The notes under the pieces were generated by a model. The model had not been told where the DNA came from and did no database searches. It worked only from the letters and a program-made list of their open reading frames with translations. Of a stretch of 43,775 nt of DNA, positions 1 to 8,900 are shown one piece after another; within the stretch, counting starts at the first letter, position 1; each line of letters begins with the position of its first letter. Source of the DNA: Leptospirillum sp. (GTDB taxonomy: Bacteria; Nitrospirota; Leptospirillia; Leptospirillales; Leptospirillaceae); contig DAHWKF010000058.1 of NCBI GenBank assembly GCA_027343785.1, positions 1-43,775 on the forward strand. Reading direction: 5' to 3'. The position numbers were made by a program, and so were the translations under genes.

Positions 1-22
1 TTGGTTATGGAATCAGGATACA

Positions 23-747
23 GGGTTCAGACTAAAGTGTAAATATTTTATTGGGTCTATATACTAGTCATGACGGTAAAAAACAAGTACGCCAATCGTT
101 CGAAAATTCCGGAGGCCAAATTCCGGGAGTTGATCCGGCTATTTGCCCTCAATCTGGACACCACCCAGATCGCCGTTTTGACGGGATTGACCCGCAACAC
201 GGTGAATCGGTTCTTAAAATGCCTCCGGAAACGGATCGCCCAGTACTGTGAAGAGCAATCTCCCTTGTCCGGGGAGGTCGAAGTGGACGAATCCTTCTTC
301 GGATCCCGACGGGTCAAAGGGAAACGAGGCCGCGGAGCGTTCGGAAAAACCATCGTCTTCGGCCTGTTCAAGCGAAACGGAAAGGTCTACACCGAGATCG
401 TTCCGAATGGCTCTAAAGACACTCTTCAAGGCATCATTCGAGGAAAGGTGCCCCTGGAGAGCGTCATCTATTCCGACGGTTGGAGAAGCTAAAATGGCCT
501 CGTCGACGTCGGGTATGGGAAACACCTTCGGGTGGATCATGGGAAGGACCAGTTTGTTTCGGGTCCCGCCCATATCAATGGAATTGAAGGCTTCTGGGGG
601 TTCGCCAAATCCCGGCTCACACACTTTCGAGGGATGAGTCCTTAGACCTTTTACCTTCACCTGAAGGAATGTGAATTCCGATTCAACCACAGAGATCAGG
701 ATCTCTACAAATCGATCCGGAAAAAACCTCTGTTCTAATCATGACCC
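23..747 (+). mobile_element. Decayed IS1595-family (ISXO2-like) insertion sequence
   Basis: The element is defined by a transposase reading frame flanked by imperfect inverted ends. The left end starts GGGTTCAGACTAAA near base 23. The right end, read on the minus strand from about base 747, starts GGGTCATGATTAGA. They match at roughly 12 of 16 positions if one-base gaps are allowed. I see no convincing 8-bp target duplication. The transposase carries two stop codons, so the copy is probably immobile unless supplied in trans. The exact ends are uncertain. Confidence 0.5.
70..738 (+). pseudogene. ISXO2-like transposase with two in-frame stop codons
   Basis: The reading frame encodes an IS1595-family DDE-type transposase. 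The N-terminal part has a helix-turn-helix-like stretch (TQIAVLTGLTRNTVNRFL). The catalytic core follows, with VDESFFG, then YSDGW, then HINGIEGFWGFAKSRL, matching the Asp-Asp-Asn/Glu layout of ISXO2-like enzymes. The frame stays open in sense except for TAA at 490-492, where relatives carry Tyr after GWRS, and TAG at 643-645 after RGMSP. Downstream of both stops the protein still reads as a family C-terminus (TFYLHLKECEFRFNHR). Both look like single-base nonsense changes rather than frameshifts, so decay is recent. A truncated 140-residue product is the only intact translation. Confidence 0.85.
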
Positions 748-769
748 TATTTTAAATCCAGGAATTTAT

Positions 770-819
770 TTGCCTTTCAAAGGCGAGGGTCGCGGGTTCG
801 AATCCCGTTTCCCGCTCCA
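770..819 (+). pseudogene. 3' fragment of a tRNA-Gly gene (possible att scar)
   Basis: Bases 792-808 form a perfect T arm (GCGGG, loop TTCGAAT, CCCGT). They are followed by the 3' acceptor strand TTCCCGC, discriminator T and CCA at 817-819. This is the 3' third of a bacterial tRNA-Gly(GCC). The matching 5' acceptor strand GCGGGAA and a D arm are missing: the bases upstream (about 748-769) are AT-rich and do not fold as a tRNA. A chance anticodon-like arm at about 770-786 would present UCA, but without a D arm I do not regard this as a functional tRNA. A tRNA 3' end next to a transposon is typical of an integrase attachment scar. Confidence 0.65.
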
Positions 820-877
820 ATATTTTCAACGCTTTCCGGTTTTCTCTCACCGCAATCGAATCCTGTTCAAATGCCCC

Positions 878-1561
878 TTAAGGTCCCTCAATCTGCATCA
901 TTCGGTTTCCTCCCCGCTGGAATTCGTAAGGAACCGTTCTGATTGCGACCCGATAACCTTCCCGTGTCAAGCATTCCATGACAGGTTCCAGATGTCGGGA
1001 AGGAACGGCTCCCAACTCGAGAAGCGGGAATACCCTGACTTCCCGGGCAACCCGGCAAAGTTCCCTGATCGACTGGAGGTGGAAATCAAGGGAAAGGTGG
1101 GGACTGTAAAGAAACAGGTAATGGGAACAAACTGCAAGTCCGAACTCTCTGGTTTGAAACGGAAGATCCGGAAGAGAACTGTCGAGATACCGTCCTTCCG
1201 CCAGCCCCCGGGGATAATCATCCAGGAACGCATCCATGGCCTGCCGGCGGATTTCTCCCAGGTGTTCCACGGAGAAAATAGAGGTCCACATAAACTCGTG
1301 GGCGTTCTTACGGGTTTCCTCAAGAACAGTCTCAAAAACCTGGCCGATTCGTTCCCGGATCCCTTTTCGGGAAAACCTGTAGAGCGGATCGATCGACACG
1401 ACCTTTCCCCCCTGGGCCGTCAATCCGGCGTTAAAGCTCGCAGGACCATCCGCACATCCCAGAATCCTCTTCTCAAGATCCGAATCCGTCAGGGCGAACA
1501 TCTTTTGATATTCCGAAAAGGATCGTCCCCAGGGCACGACTTCGTTTAACGTAAATGCCAT
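878..1561 (-). CDS. Class I SAM-dependent methyltransferase-like protein
   Basis: A 227-residue cytoplasmic protein with what looks like a Rossmann-type SAM site. ILGCADGPASFNAGL at about residues 33-47 resembles motif I (GxGxG-like), and VVSIDPLY at about 54-61 resembles motif II with its acidic residue. A later stretch (FGLAVCSHYLFLYS) fits motif IV, ending in hydrophobic strand residues rather than a DNA-methylase DPPY. I therefore suspect a small-molecule or protein methyltransferase, substrate unknown. The ATG at 1561 is chosen because AGGAG lies five bases upstream; an ATG six codons earlier has no such site. The gene is followed after 27 bases upstream in coordinate by the AsmA-like gene, same strand, so the two may be co-transcribed, with the AsmA-like gene first. 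Confidence 0.6.
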   Translation of the reverse strand: MAFTLNEVVPWGRSFSEYQKMFALTDSDLEKRILGCADGPASFNAGLTAQGGKVVSIDPLYRFSRKGIRERIGQVFETVLEETRKNAHEFMWTSIFSVEHLGEIRRQAMDAFLDDYPRGLAEGRYLDSSLPDLPFQTREFGLAVCSHYLFLYSPHLSLDFHLQSIRELCRVAREVRVFPLLELGAVPSRHLEPVMECLTREGYRVAIRTVPYEFQRGGNRMMQIEGP

Positions 1562-1588
1562 ATACGCTCCTGGCTGCACAAACCCCTG

Positions 1589-2305
1589 TCATTTTCCGAA
1601 CAATCCTGTGATCAGATTTCCCGCCTGTTTCAGGGTGTTTCCCATGGACCTTGCCATGGCATTGAAATTCACGGATGCTTCGAGCCTGTCTTTCAGGGCC
1701 TCCCCCACTTTCTCCCCGAGCTTTCCTGGAGGAACGCCGCCTTCGGACTTGCCGATGTTGTGCAGCGTGATGCCGGGCAGATTCACCAAAACAGTTCGGC
1801 CGTTCATGAAAGGAGCAGTCGCCTGTACCTTTGCACCCCTGATAGACAGCTTCCCGACGATCAGTTTCTTGCCGTTTTTCTTTCCGCCCGCATTCCCGCC
1901 CGACGGCCCGGAATGTTTTGCAATATGTCTTTCGATGGCGTCGAAATTCGTCGTGCCATGACCTCTTTCGTAAATGACCTCGGGAGAATCGACGGCTATT
2001 TTTCTGATGAGGACCACAGGCTTTGTGATCGTGGAGATGTCCATACCCATCTCGATCTTGCCGACTTTCAGGGCATACGGCGACTTGAAGCCGGAAGGGT
2101 TTCCGACAACGAGGCCGCGCACGATACCCGTACCCTGTGCCGCACTGATCTCAACCGACGCCACCCGTACCCTGACCCCTGTCATCTGGCTCCCGTATTT
2201 CTCGATGGCGCTTTTCACAAGACCGTCCATGTTGTTGTGCAGCCAGAAAAGGGTGCCCGCCAGAATCAACAGGAACACAACAAGGGCGATACCCGCCTTT
2301 TTCAA
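1589..2305 (-). CDS. AsmA-like membrane-anchored protein
   Basis: A 238-residue protein with one N-terminal transmembrane segment (about residues 5-23, AGIALVVFLLILAGTLFW), then a periplasmic domain resembling the AsmA/DUF748 group: repeated strand patterns with GLVVGNPSGF and ALKVGKIEMGMD, then VVLIRKIAVDSPEVIYE. Short AsmA-like proteins of this type are thought to act at the envelope, but no precise role is known to me. A Gly/Lys-rich linker lies in the middle. The start is taken as TTG at 2305 because GGAGG sits six bases upstream and the protein then opens directly into the lysine-flanked membrane segment. An ATG 25 codons further upstream would give an atypical leader. Its stop is 27 bases before the methyltransferase-like gene. 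Confidence 0.65.
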   Translation of the reverse strand: MKKAGIALVVFLLILAGTLFWLHNNMDGLVKSAIEKYGSQMTGVRVRVASVEISAAQGTGIVRGLVVGNPSGFKSPYALKVGKIEMGMDISTITKPVVLIRKIAVDSPEVIYERGHGTTNFDAIERHIAKHSGPSGGNAGGKKNGKKLIVGKLSIRGAKVQATAPFMNGRTVLVNLPGITLHNIGKSEGGVPPGKLGEKVGEALKDRLEASVNFNAMARSMGNTLKQAGNLITGLFGK

Positions 2306-3148
2306 TTTTTTCCTCCGGACTTCTCCCCGTTCATGAACCCAACGTATCCCGTGGAGAGATTCGCCTGACCCTCCACACACCAGGCGGGTGTGTCAATACC
2401 GGGTCTTGAAGTCCTTCTTCGATGTTTTTCATGACCCCTTTCAGATCTTCGACCGCGATGCAGGGCGGGATGGGGCCGGACGGCAGAGCCGGATTTCCGG
2501 AGCTACCGAAAGCGAAGATCCGGAGACGATCCTGCGGAAAGAAGCGTCCTTCCTCCCAATGAAGCCTTTTTTTCCCTTCTTTCTGGAGGACGGCCCTCTC
2601 TTCTGCTATTGTGATGTCAGTTTTCGTCGTGATTCCGGAGAGGGTCCCCTGCAGACCATGGCGATCCTTCCGATCACAGCCGGCGGAGGCCGGCAGGCCA
2701 CCGGAAACTTCATGCGTCCTGTATGGAAACTTTGCCGGTGAAATGGGGTTGTCCCTGTTTGTGACCGATTGTCTTTCCCGGAAATTTTCTATACTTGTGA
2801 ACCTCCTCTGTCAACATCTCCCTGCAGGATGCGTTCGGTACCACCTTCGAACCGAACAGTCTCCATTCCCGCAAGGAGCGGGACGCGCGGAAAAAAATGG
2901 GGCGCAGGGATTCTGGGAGACATTGACATACCCTGACGGGTAAAATCTTTCGGATGGCCACCCTCCGGGAAACGTTGCTCCCGGCAGTTCGCTGTTGGAT
3001 CGCATCGGTGGCTGAAGAGGGAGGAGAATGTGATTCCGGAGGTCTCGGAGACGTTCGGGCGGATCTTCCGACGCGAACGAAGGGCACGGAAACACCTTGT
3101 GTCCCGGGATCACAAAAAGTGTCGCTTGAAACTGAAGGAAATAAAACC
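2306..3148. other. Gene-poor stretch of about 840 bases
   Basis: I find no convincing gene here. Open frames exist on both strands but lack family resemblance, good ribosome-binding sites and a coding-like composition. A possible weak promoter on the plus strand, TTGTCT at 2769-2774 and TATACT at 2790-2795 with a 15-base spacer, could serve the downstream YaiI gene. The frame of that gene is open upstream to an ATG at 2954, but the extra 65 residues do not look like the family. Confidence 0.4.
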
Positions 3149-3619
3149 ATGACGATATGGGTCGATGCCGATGCCTGTCCGAAACCTGTCAAGGAGATCC
3201 TCTTCCGGGTGGCTGGGCGTGACGGGATCCGGGTGATACTTGTCGCCAACCAACGGTTGCGGGTTCCATCCTCCCCTCACATCGGGTCCATCCAGGTTCC
3301 CGCGGGGTTCGACGTGGCAGATCGGGAAATTGCACGCCTGGCCGAACGGGGAGACCTGGTCATCAGCGCCGACATACCGCTGGCGGCAACCGTTGTGAAC
3401 AATGGTTGCCTGGTCCTAGGGCCGCGCGGAGACATCTACGATGTCACCAACGTCCAGGAAGCCTTGACATCCAGAAACTTTATGGACGAGATCAGGGGAG
3501 CCGGAACGGAAACGGGTGGACCCCGACCCTTCACCCGAGCCGATCATGAACGTTTTTCAAACAGCCTCGCACGGATCCTCTCCGGCAAACATTCTCCGAA
3601 AGATGGAGACTGGGATTGA
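3149..3619 (+). CDS. YaiI/YqxD family protein (UPF0178)
   Basis: A 156-residue soluble protein matching the YaiI/YqxD family along its whole length. The N-terminus reads WVDADACPKPVKEIL, followed by LVANQRLRVPSS, PAGFDVADREIARLAERGD, LVISADIPLAA and the C-terminal ETGGPRPFTRADHERF. The Asp-rich first motif and the ISADIPLA motif resemble PIN-like/NYN nuclease folds, which is why a nuclease role has been suggested for the family; no function is established. The start is ATG at 3149, where the family's characteristic MTIWVDAD begins and where AAGGAA lies eight bases upstream. A GC-rich hairpin follows the stop. Confidence 0.9.
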   Translation: MTIWVDADACPKPVKEILFRVAGRDGIRVILVANQRLRVPSSPHIGSIQVPAGFDVADREIARLAERGDLVISADIPLAATVVNNGCLVLGPRGDIYDVTNVQEALTSRNFMDEIRGAGTETGGPRPFTRADHERFSNSLARILSGKHSPKDGDWD

Positions 3620-3647
3620 TGTCGGCCGATCCACAACACGGGCTTTG

Positions 3648-3664
3648 CCGGGGGAGATCCCCGG
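3648..3664 (+). terminator. Weak terminator-like hairpin after the YaiI gene
   Basis: The arms CCGGGG and CCCCGG enclose a five-base loop, about 30 bases after the stop codon. The downstream tail is GATTTCC, not a real U-run, so efficient intrinsic termination is doubtful. Confidence 0.3.
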
Positions 3665-3743
3665 GATTTCCTTGCATGGTCGGTTTTCCGACCGGGAGGG
3701 CAGGCCAAGGAGCCCTTTCTTGACCGGGTTTGTTTGTCGTCAT

Positions 3744-3780
3744 TTGACGTGATCGGTGACAGCTCGATATAACGGTCACC
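3744..3780 (+). promoter_or_regulatory. Sigma-70-type promoter with overlapping inverted repeat
   Basis: TTGACG (3744-3749) and TATAAC (3768-3773) are 18 bases apart, close to the housekeeping consensus. This puts transcription start near 3780 and a short leader before the ATG at 3798. An inverted repeat, GGTGAC at 3755-3760 and GTCACC at 3775-3780, lies in the spacer and at the start site, where a repressor would block the polymerase. The operator role is inference. Confidence 0.5.
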
Positions 3781-3797
3781 CTTCAGGGGGCAGGAAT

Positions 3798-4160
3798 ATG
3801 AGAGAGATATGGAAAGACCAATGCGAGGCAGCTGTCCGGATCGAGGAAGACTTCGGGGTCGAAAAGGCACTGGGGTATCTGGTCGGGGAGAAATTTGCCA
3901 ATTTTCTGAAAATTTCCGACCGGGACCCCGAATGGGCAGAGGAACTTCCCGCATTCATCGCCCGGATCCGGGATCTCTTCGAACCCGCGAAAATCCGGAT
4001 GTTCCTCGATACCGTCGAGCATCTGGGCGCCATGGGACATGTCACGACCCGGGAAGAGTACGAAAAAATGCGTCTTTTCGGAATGATTTCCGATGACCCC
4101 GTCCAGGCAACGGAAGAGATTCTCATGGTCGAACGGATCAGAAAACTGCTCCTCGAGTGA
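3798..4160 (+). CDS. Conserved-looking small protein of unknown function
   Basis: A 120-residue, acidic, mostly alpha-helical cytoplasmic protein. I do not recognise a named family, although the N-terminal pattern (a charged helix, then ALGYLVGEKFANFLKIS) resembles short uncharacterised proteins I know from other acidophiles and betaproteobacteria. No signal peptide, membrane segment or cysteine cluster is present; there is a single Cys at residue 7. The ATG at 3798 is preferred to one 14 codons upstream because it is preceded by a purine-rich GGGGGCAGGAA stretch and lies just downstream of a good promoter. It stands alone, converging on recD. Confidence 0.6.
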   Translation: MREIWKDQCEAAVRIEEDFGVEKALGYLVGEKFANFLKISDRDPEWAEELPAFIARIRDLFEPAKIRMFLDTVEHLGAMGHVTTREEYEKMRLFGMISDDPVQATEEILMVERIRKLLLE

Positions 4161-4236
4161 CCGGACGACATCACGGTTTCGGGAACAGATCGCTACTCCC
4201 CCCGCTCCGGATTTTCCGGAATACGGGACTCCTCCT

Positions 4237-5949
4237 TCACTCCGGCCGCTGCAGGCGAACCCCCAACCCGGTCGACCGGCCTCCCGCTTTTTCAACCGTC
4301 TCCCGGATGACGTTCCCGCTGCCATAGACCGTCAGTCTTTGTCGGGCCCGTGTCACGGCCGTGTAAAAAAGGGGCCTTGAAAGGAGCTGGTGAGGTTCGT
4401 TGCCCAAAAGAACAAAAACATGGTCGAACTCTGAACCCTGGCTTTTGTGGATCGTCAGGGCAAAGGCGCCTTCCCATGGCGGCATCAGGGAGGGGGAGAT
4501 CTGTCTCACGGACTCCCCCCCACTTTCGGGGAAAAAAGCGTTGACGACCTTTCTGTCGATGATTTCAAGAAGTCCGACATCCCCGTTCATCAAGCCTGTT
4601 TCGTAGCTGTTTTCCGTCACGATGACCGGAAAAAACAAGGGAGCGTCCGTCGAAGCGTTTTCAAAATGTCGCCAAAGGAGACGGTTCAGGTTCTCCGTTC
4701 CCCAGACACCTTCACGATAGGGCCCCAAAAGAGCGAACATCCCGAGTTGGGTCCGGGCCTCCGCGAGTGATCCGGCCCGGACAACCGGGGTCCATCCCTC
4801 AATCAGCCGTTTTCCGACCTCCCGGACAGATCCCGTTTCGGGCTCAATCCAGACGATAGGCCCCTCCCCCCCTTTCTTGCCGGACAAAAAAGCCAGAACC
4901 TCCTCCCCTTTTCCGCACCTGATCCCTTCAGCGAGAAAGCGAAATTCCTCCCAGCGGTCCTGGCGGAAATTTGTGGTCAGGAGATGAAAGGAGCGCTGAA
5001 TGTCCGGGGAGAACCGGGACATGGATTCGATCGCGTCCGCCAGATCCCCGAACACCGAACCCGGTCCCACACTGGACAACTGATTTTTATCCCCCACCAG
5101 AACAATCGATGTTTCCGGGGTCACAGACCGGAGCAGTTGGGCCATCAGGGAGAGATCCACCATCGAACATTCGTCCACCAGGATCAGGTCGTACGGGAGA
5201 GGCTGCTCCGGGCCATAGGCAAAACCTCGCCGGTTCATTCCCAGCAGCCGATGCAGCGTCTGGACCTCGATATCGGGAAGCGACATGGACTCCCTGAACC
5301 GCTGGGCCGCCTTTCCCGTCGGGGTCCCCACGACCGCCACGCGCCCCGGATGGATCTTCTTAAGCGCCGCCAGAATCCGGGAGCTCGTCCAGGTTTTCCC
5401 CGTGCCCGGCCCGCCCGTGAGCAAAAAAAGAGGTCGGGAAAGCGCCCTCTCGAGAACAGAAGCCAATCCCTGATCCCCCCGGGCTTCCCTCGCCAGAATG
5501 TCCCGCTCTTCTCCGGATATCAGGCGGTCGGGAGCCAGGAGTCTCTCCCGGACCTCCCGGACGATGAGACTTTCTTCCTGATACAGGACGAAAAAATACA
5601 GGGACCCTTCCACCAGCACAAACGGGGCGGTTTCTCCGCCAGGACGGGTGACACAGGGCAGTGCGGAAAGGATTTCCGGCCACCGGGCGTGCGGGGGGAG
5701 ACTACCCATCCGGGCCGCCACCAGGGGGTGGTCGACCACCTCTCCCAGATCGATCAGGACATGACCTTCCCGACGGGCCTGGGACAATACCGCCACCAGA
5801 AGCAGGGCGAGCAGTTTCTCCGCCGGATCCGCGTTGTGGAGATACCGGTCCGTGAGGCGCACCAGACCCAGGTCGACGGAAGCCATCTCGCCATTCAGCG
5901 TCTGTTGTTCACACCATGCGACAAACGATTCGGCTGAAGTATCGGACAT
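4237..5949 (-). CDS. recD: RecD, exodeoxyribonuclease V alpha subunit
   Basis: The 5'-3' helicase subunit of RecBCD, which unwinds and degrades broken DNA ends and loads RecA at Chi sites. The 570-residue protein has a RecD N-terminal domain (about 1-165). The superfamily 1 helicase core follows: Walker A GGPGTGKT at 179-186, TLHRLLGMNR near 231, Walker B LILVDECSM at 255-263, VGDKNQLSSVGPG near 285. The C-terminal motifs are FALTIHKSQGSEFDHV and FYTAVTRARQRLTVYG. The start MSDTS is chosen because it lies four bases after the recB stop, which implies coupling; an in-frame upstream ATG would run into recB. It is the last gene of the recC-recB-recD unit and no terminator is evident after it. 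Confidence 0.95.
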   Translation of the reverse strand: MSDTSAESFVAWCEQQTLNGEMASVDLGLVRLTDRYLHNADPAEKLLALLLVAVLSQARREGHVLIDLGEVVDHPLVAARMGSLPPHARWPEILSALPCVTRPGGETAPFVLVEGSLYFFVLYQEESLIVREVRERLLAPDRLISGEERDILAREARGDQGLASVLERALSRPLFLLTGGPGTGKTWTSSRILAALKKIHPGRVAVVGTPTGKAAQRFRESMSLPDIEVQTLHRLLGMNRRGFAYGPEQPLPYDLILVDECSMVDLSLMAQLLRSVTPETSIVLVGDKNQLSSVGPGSVFGDLADAIESMSRFSPDIQRSFHLLTTNFRQDRWEEFRFLAEGIRCGKGEEVLAFLSGKKGGEGPIVWIEPETGSVREVGKRLIEGWTPVVRAGSLAEARTQLGMFALLGPYREGVWGTENLNRLLWRHFENASTDAPLFFPVIVTENSYETGLMNGDVGLLEIIDRKVVNAFFPESGGESVRQISPSLMPPWEGAFALTIHKSQGSEFDHVFVLLGNEPHQLLSRPLFYTAVTRARQRLTVYGSGNVIRETVEKAGGRSTGLGVRLQRPE

Positions 5950-5953
5950 CGCT

Positions 5954-8900
5954 TTATTTCCCCTCCGGTTTCCAGAGAATCTTTCCCGACGGGCTGCCGG
6001 AAGGGTCCATTCCCCGCAAAAAAAGAAAAAGGAATCCACCGAAATCGACTTCCGCACTGCTTGCTGCCAGATGGTTCATTATCGCCCGGGAGTATATGCG
6101 CGCCTGAAGATCGTAGCGGTTGTCCCTGAGAATGTGTTCCAGAGCGTTTTTCCCATAGGTATCGCCCTCTCCGGATAACAGGTTGGTCTTGTAATCGATC
6201 AGGTACACCGTCGGTTCCACCCAAAGCACAACATCGATCACGCCCCGAAGGTGGGAGGCGCTCCCCGCCAACATACCGTCCCCCGGAAGGGCCGGCGGCG
6301 ACAGGAGGAAGGTTTGCTCGAACCGGGTTTTTCCGTCGAACAACTCCACAAGAGGCCGGTCGATCCAGGGAGACAGGGGGGAGTAAAGGGCTTTTTCGAC
6401 AAGCCTGACGGCGGCCCGGCCTTCTTCTTCCTTCGCCCCGTCCGACATGCCTGTCAGGGACTCCCTGATCCATTTGTCGACGATCGTCCGTCCAGGCCGG
6501 GTTCCCGTCTCACGGATGGAACGGACGACCTGTTTTCCCACCTCCTCCAGGATCCGGTGAACCCGAATCCCGAACAAACGGCCGGATGGTTCGTCCGGAA
6601 CTGACAGATTCTCCGAGAAATCCCTGTCCGTTTCATCTCCGATCAGGGGATCGTCACCGTTCCAGGCATCGGAGTCTTTGCTCCGCCTGATCAGGGCGGT
6701 AAAACTGGTCACCTGACGGGCTGGGGGGATCTCCCGGTCCAGTTTTTTGCTTCCGATCCAGCCTTCCGGCAGGGACACGGAATCCGGCGTGTCTTTCCGG
6801 AATGGTCTGCCCTTCTTCCATGCGTCCTTCGGAAGGAAAACGACACCATCAACCCCTTCCAGGTGATCAGAGAACGCCTCCCGCAAAGATGAAAGCCTTT
6901 TCCGCGGGAGGGTCGTCTCCTTTGAATCCGCTATCCGGCTCTCCATCCGGAGAATGTGATGAAGCGAAAACTGGGAGACACGATTCATGGGAGTGAACAG
7001 GTAAATCCGCTCCCGGGCCCGGGTCAGCGCCACGTACAGGAGACGGATATCCTCCCCTTTGTCTGAATCCTCCTGGGTATCCTCGTCATCCCCCTCCGGA
7101 TCCTTTCGACCCGCGGAGGTCCCGCCTTTGTTTTTCTGTTCCGGAAGACCGAACGGAAGAAACACGATGGGAAACTCCAGCCCCTTGCTTTTAAAGACGG
7201 TCATAATCCGGACGCCCTCTTTGTCATTTCCGCCGACCGTTTCGTCCTCTTTTTTCCTTGTCGGCGCCTGCCGTTTCATTTCGAGGAAGCTTCTCTGTTC
7301 CGGTGGCGTCGGGTGCCGGGAAACCGCTTCCTCGATCCGGGCGACGATGTTCCCGATACGCTGTCGCACGCGGGGGCGGGACAGAAGGGAAGGCCATACG
7401 GAGATCCGGAAAAAAAGATCGTCCAGCGCTGCGCTGAGCCCATGGGAATACCACAGCCGGGACGACGTCAGAAAATGACCCTGGATTCGGGATATCTCCC
7501 GGGGATCTCCGGCACACCGGGAGATGTCCCGGGCACTCCAGCCCAGAATGCTTGTGGCCAGAGCCAGGGCAACGGCCGGTATGCTGCCGGGAGACAACAG
7601 GGCATCCAGGAGGATTGCCAATTCGTCCGCCTCCTTTGTATGAAAAAGGGGGACCGGTGACGGACTGCTGCAGGGGATTCCCCTTTCCTGAAGCGGTGTG
7701 GCGATCCGTTCGGCGTGGGCGTTGATGCGGACCAGGATGGCGATGTCGGAGGGCACAAGTTTCCGTTTCCCCGTACCGTCAGTGATATAAACATCTCCCG
7801 ACAGAAGCCGTTCGACCTCTTCGGCCGTTGTCCGGGCAAAGTCCTCCATCGTGTCTTTGGCCGTTTCCCCGGAATAGACAAAAAAACAGGCGCCCGCAGG
7901 ATAAGCCGGATCGAAAAGGGCCGAAGAGCGCCCGGACACGGCGGTCGCCGGATCAAAACGGATCCCGTCCAGGAGAAAGGGGACGGGGTGCCGGTGGAAA
8001 AGTCGGTTGACGGCCTCGACAATCCCCGGGACAGAGCGGTAGTTTGTCGACAACGTCGCCCGACGGTTACCGGGAATGCGTTGAAATCGTTCCCGAGCAT
8101 CGAGATAGGCGTTCAGGTCGGCTCCACGGAAACGGTAGATGGACTGTTTGGGATCCCCGATCCAGAAAAGGGCAGAGCCTGGCATGGAAGTCCGGTAAAT
8201 CCGCTCGAAAACCTCCGCCTGATCCCGGCTTGTATCCTGGGATTCATCGACAAACGCGACCGGAAAGCGCTCCCGGAGGCGATCGGCCACCCCTTCCCGA
8301 TCGAGCGCCAGGGCAACCCGGACGATCAGGTCGTCGTACGTCGCCGTCCCCTTTCTCTCCCGTTCCTCCAGATCCTGAACTTTCCGGAAGCCGGCAAGGG
8401 CCTCGAGATAAGTCCGGAGGGACCGGTCGAGAACTTCGACGGACTCAAGGGCTTTCAAGAAAATCGAAGAAACTCCGGACGACCCCGCCTCGTCCAGGAA
8501 GTGCGGAATCCGGTGATCAATCGCATCCAGTCCCAGTGCCGGAACTTCACGCCCCTCAGCCATTTCGGCCAGCCTCTCCAGAAGTTCGGAGGATCCATGG
8601 GAGAATGGGATGTTCGTTAAGGCGGCCTTGGCCTCTGACCGTAAAGCCCTGTAGTTTCGGAACGCATCCAGAACCGCTCTCTCCTTTTCCACGGGCGGGT
8701 GGTTCCTGGCCCCCGCATTCCGGATCGTCTGATGCATCGCCTGCGGTCCTTTGCCCCACAAGTTTCCGGCAAATTCCGCCAGGAGAGGATCCCTTCCATA
8801 GACCAGAGACCGCCAGAGATGCACGGATGACTCCAGGGCCAGTTCGTCGTCCTCGGGCACAAGGGAGATATCAAAAGGTGTTCCCAGGAGAAACGACATC

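Noticed and set aside
770..790. Anticodon-like arm presenting UCA before the tRNA T arm, suggesting a selenocysteine or suppressor tRNA
   Set aside because: There is no D arm, no 5' acceptor strand and no long variable arm, and the 3' part is plainly tRNA-Gly. The arm is likely chance.
2388..2741. 117-residue open frame on the plus strand
   Set aside because: No ribosome-binding site and no family resemblance; the composition looks like random translation.
2924..2944. TTGACA followed by TAAAAT upstream of the YaiI gene as a promoter
   Set aside because: The spacer is only 12 bases, too short for a sigma-70 promoter.
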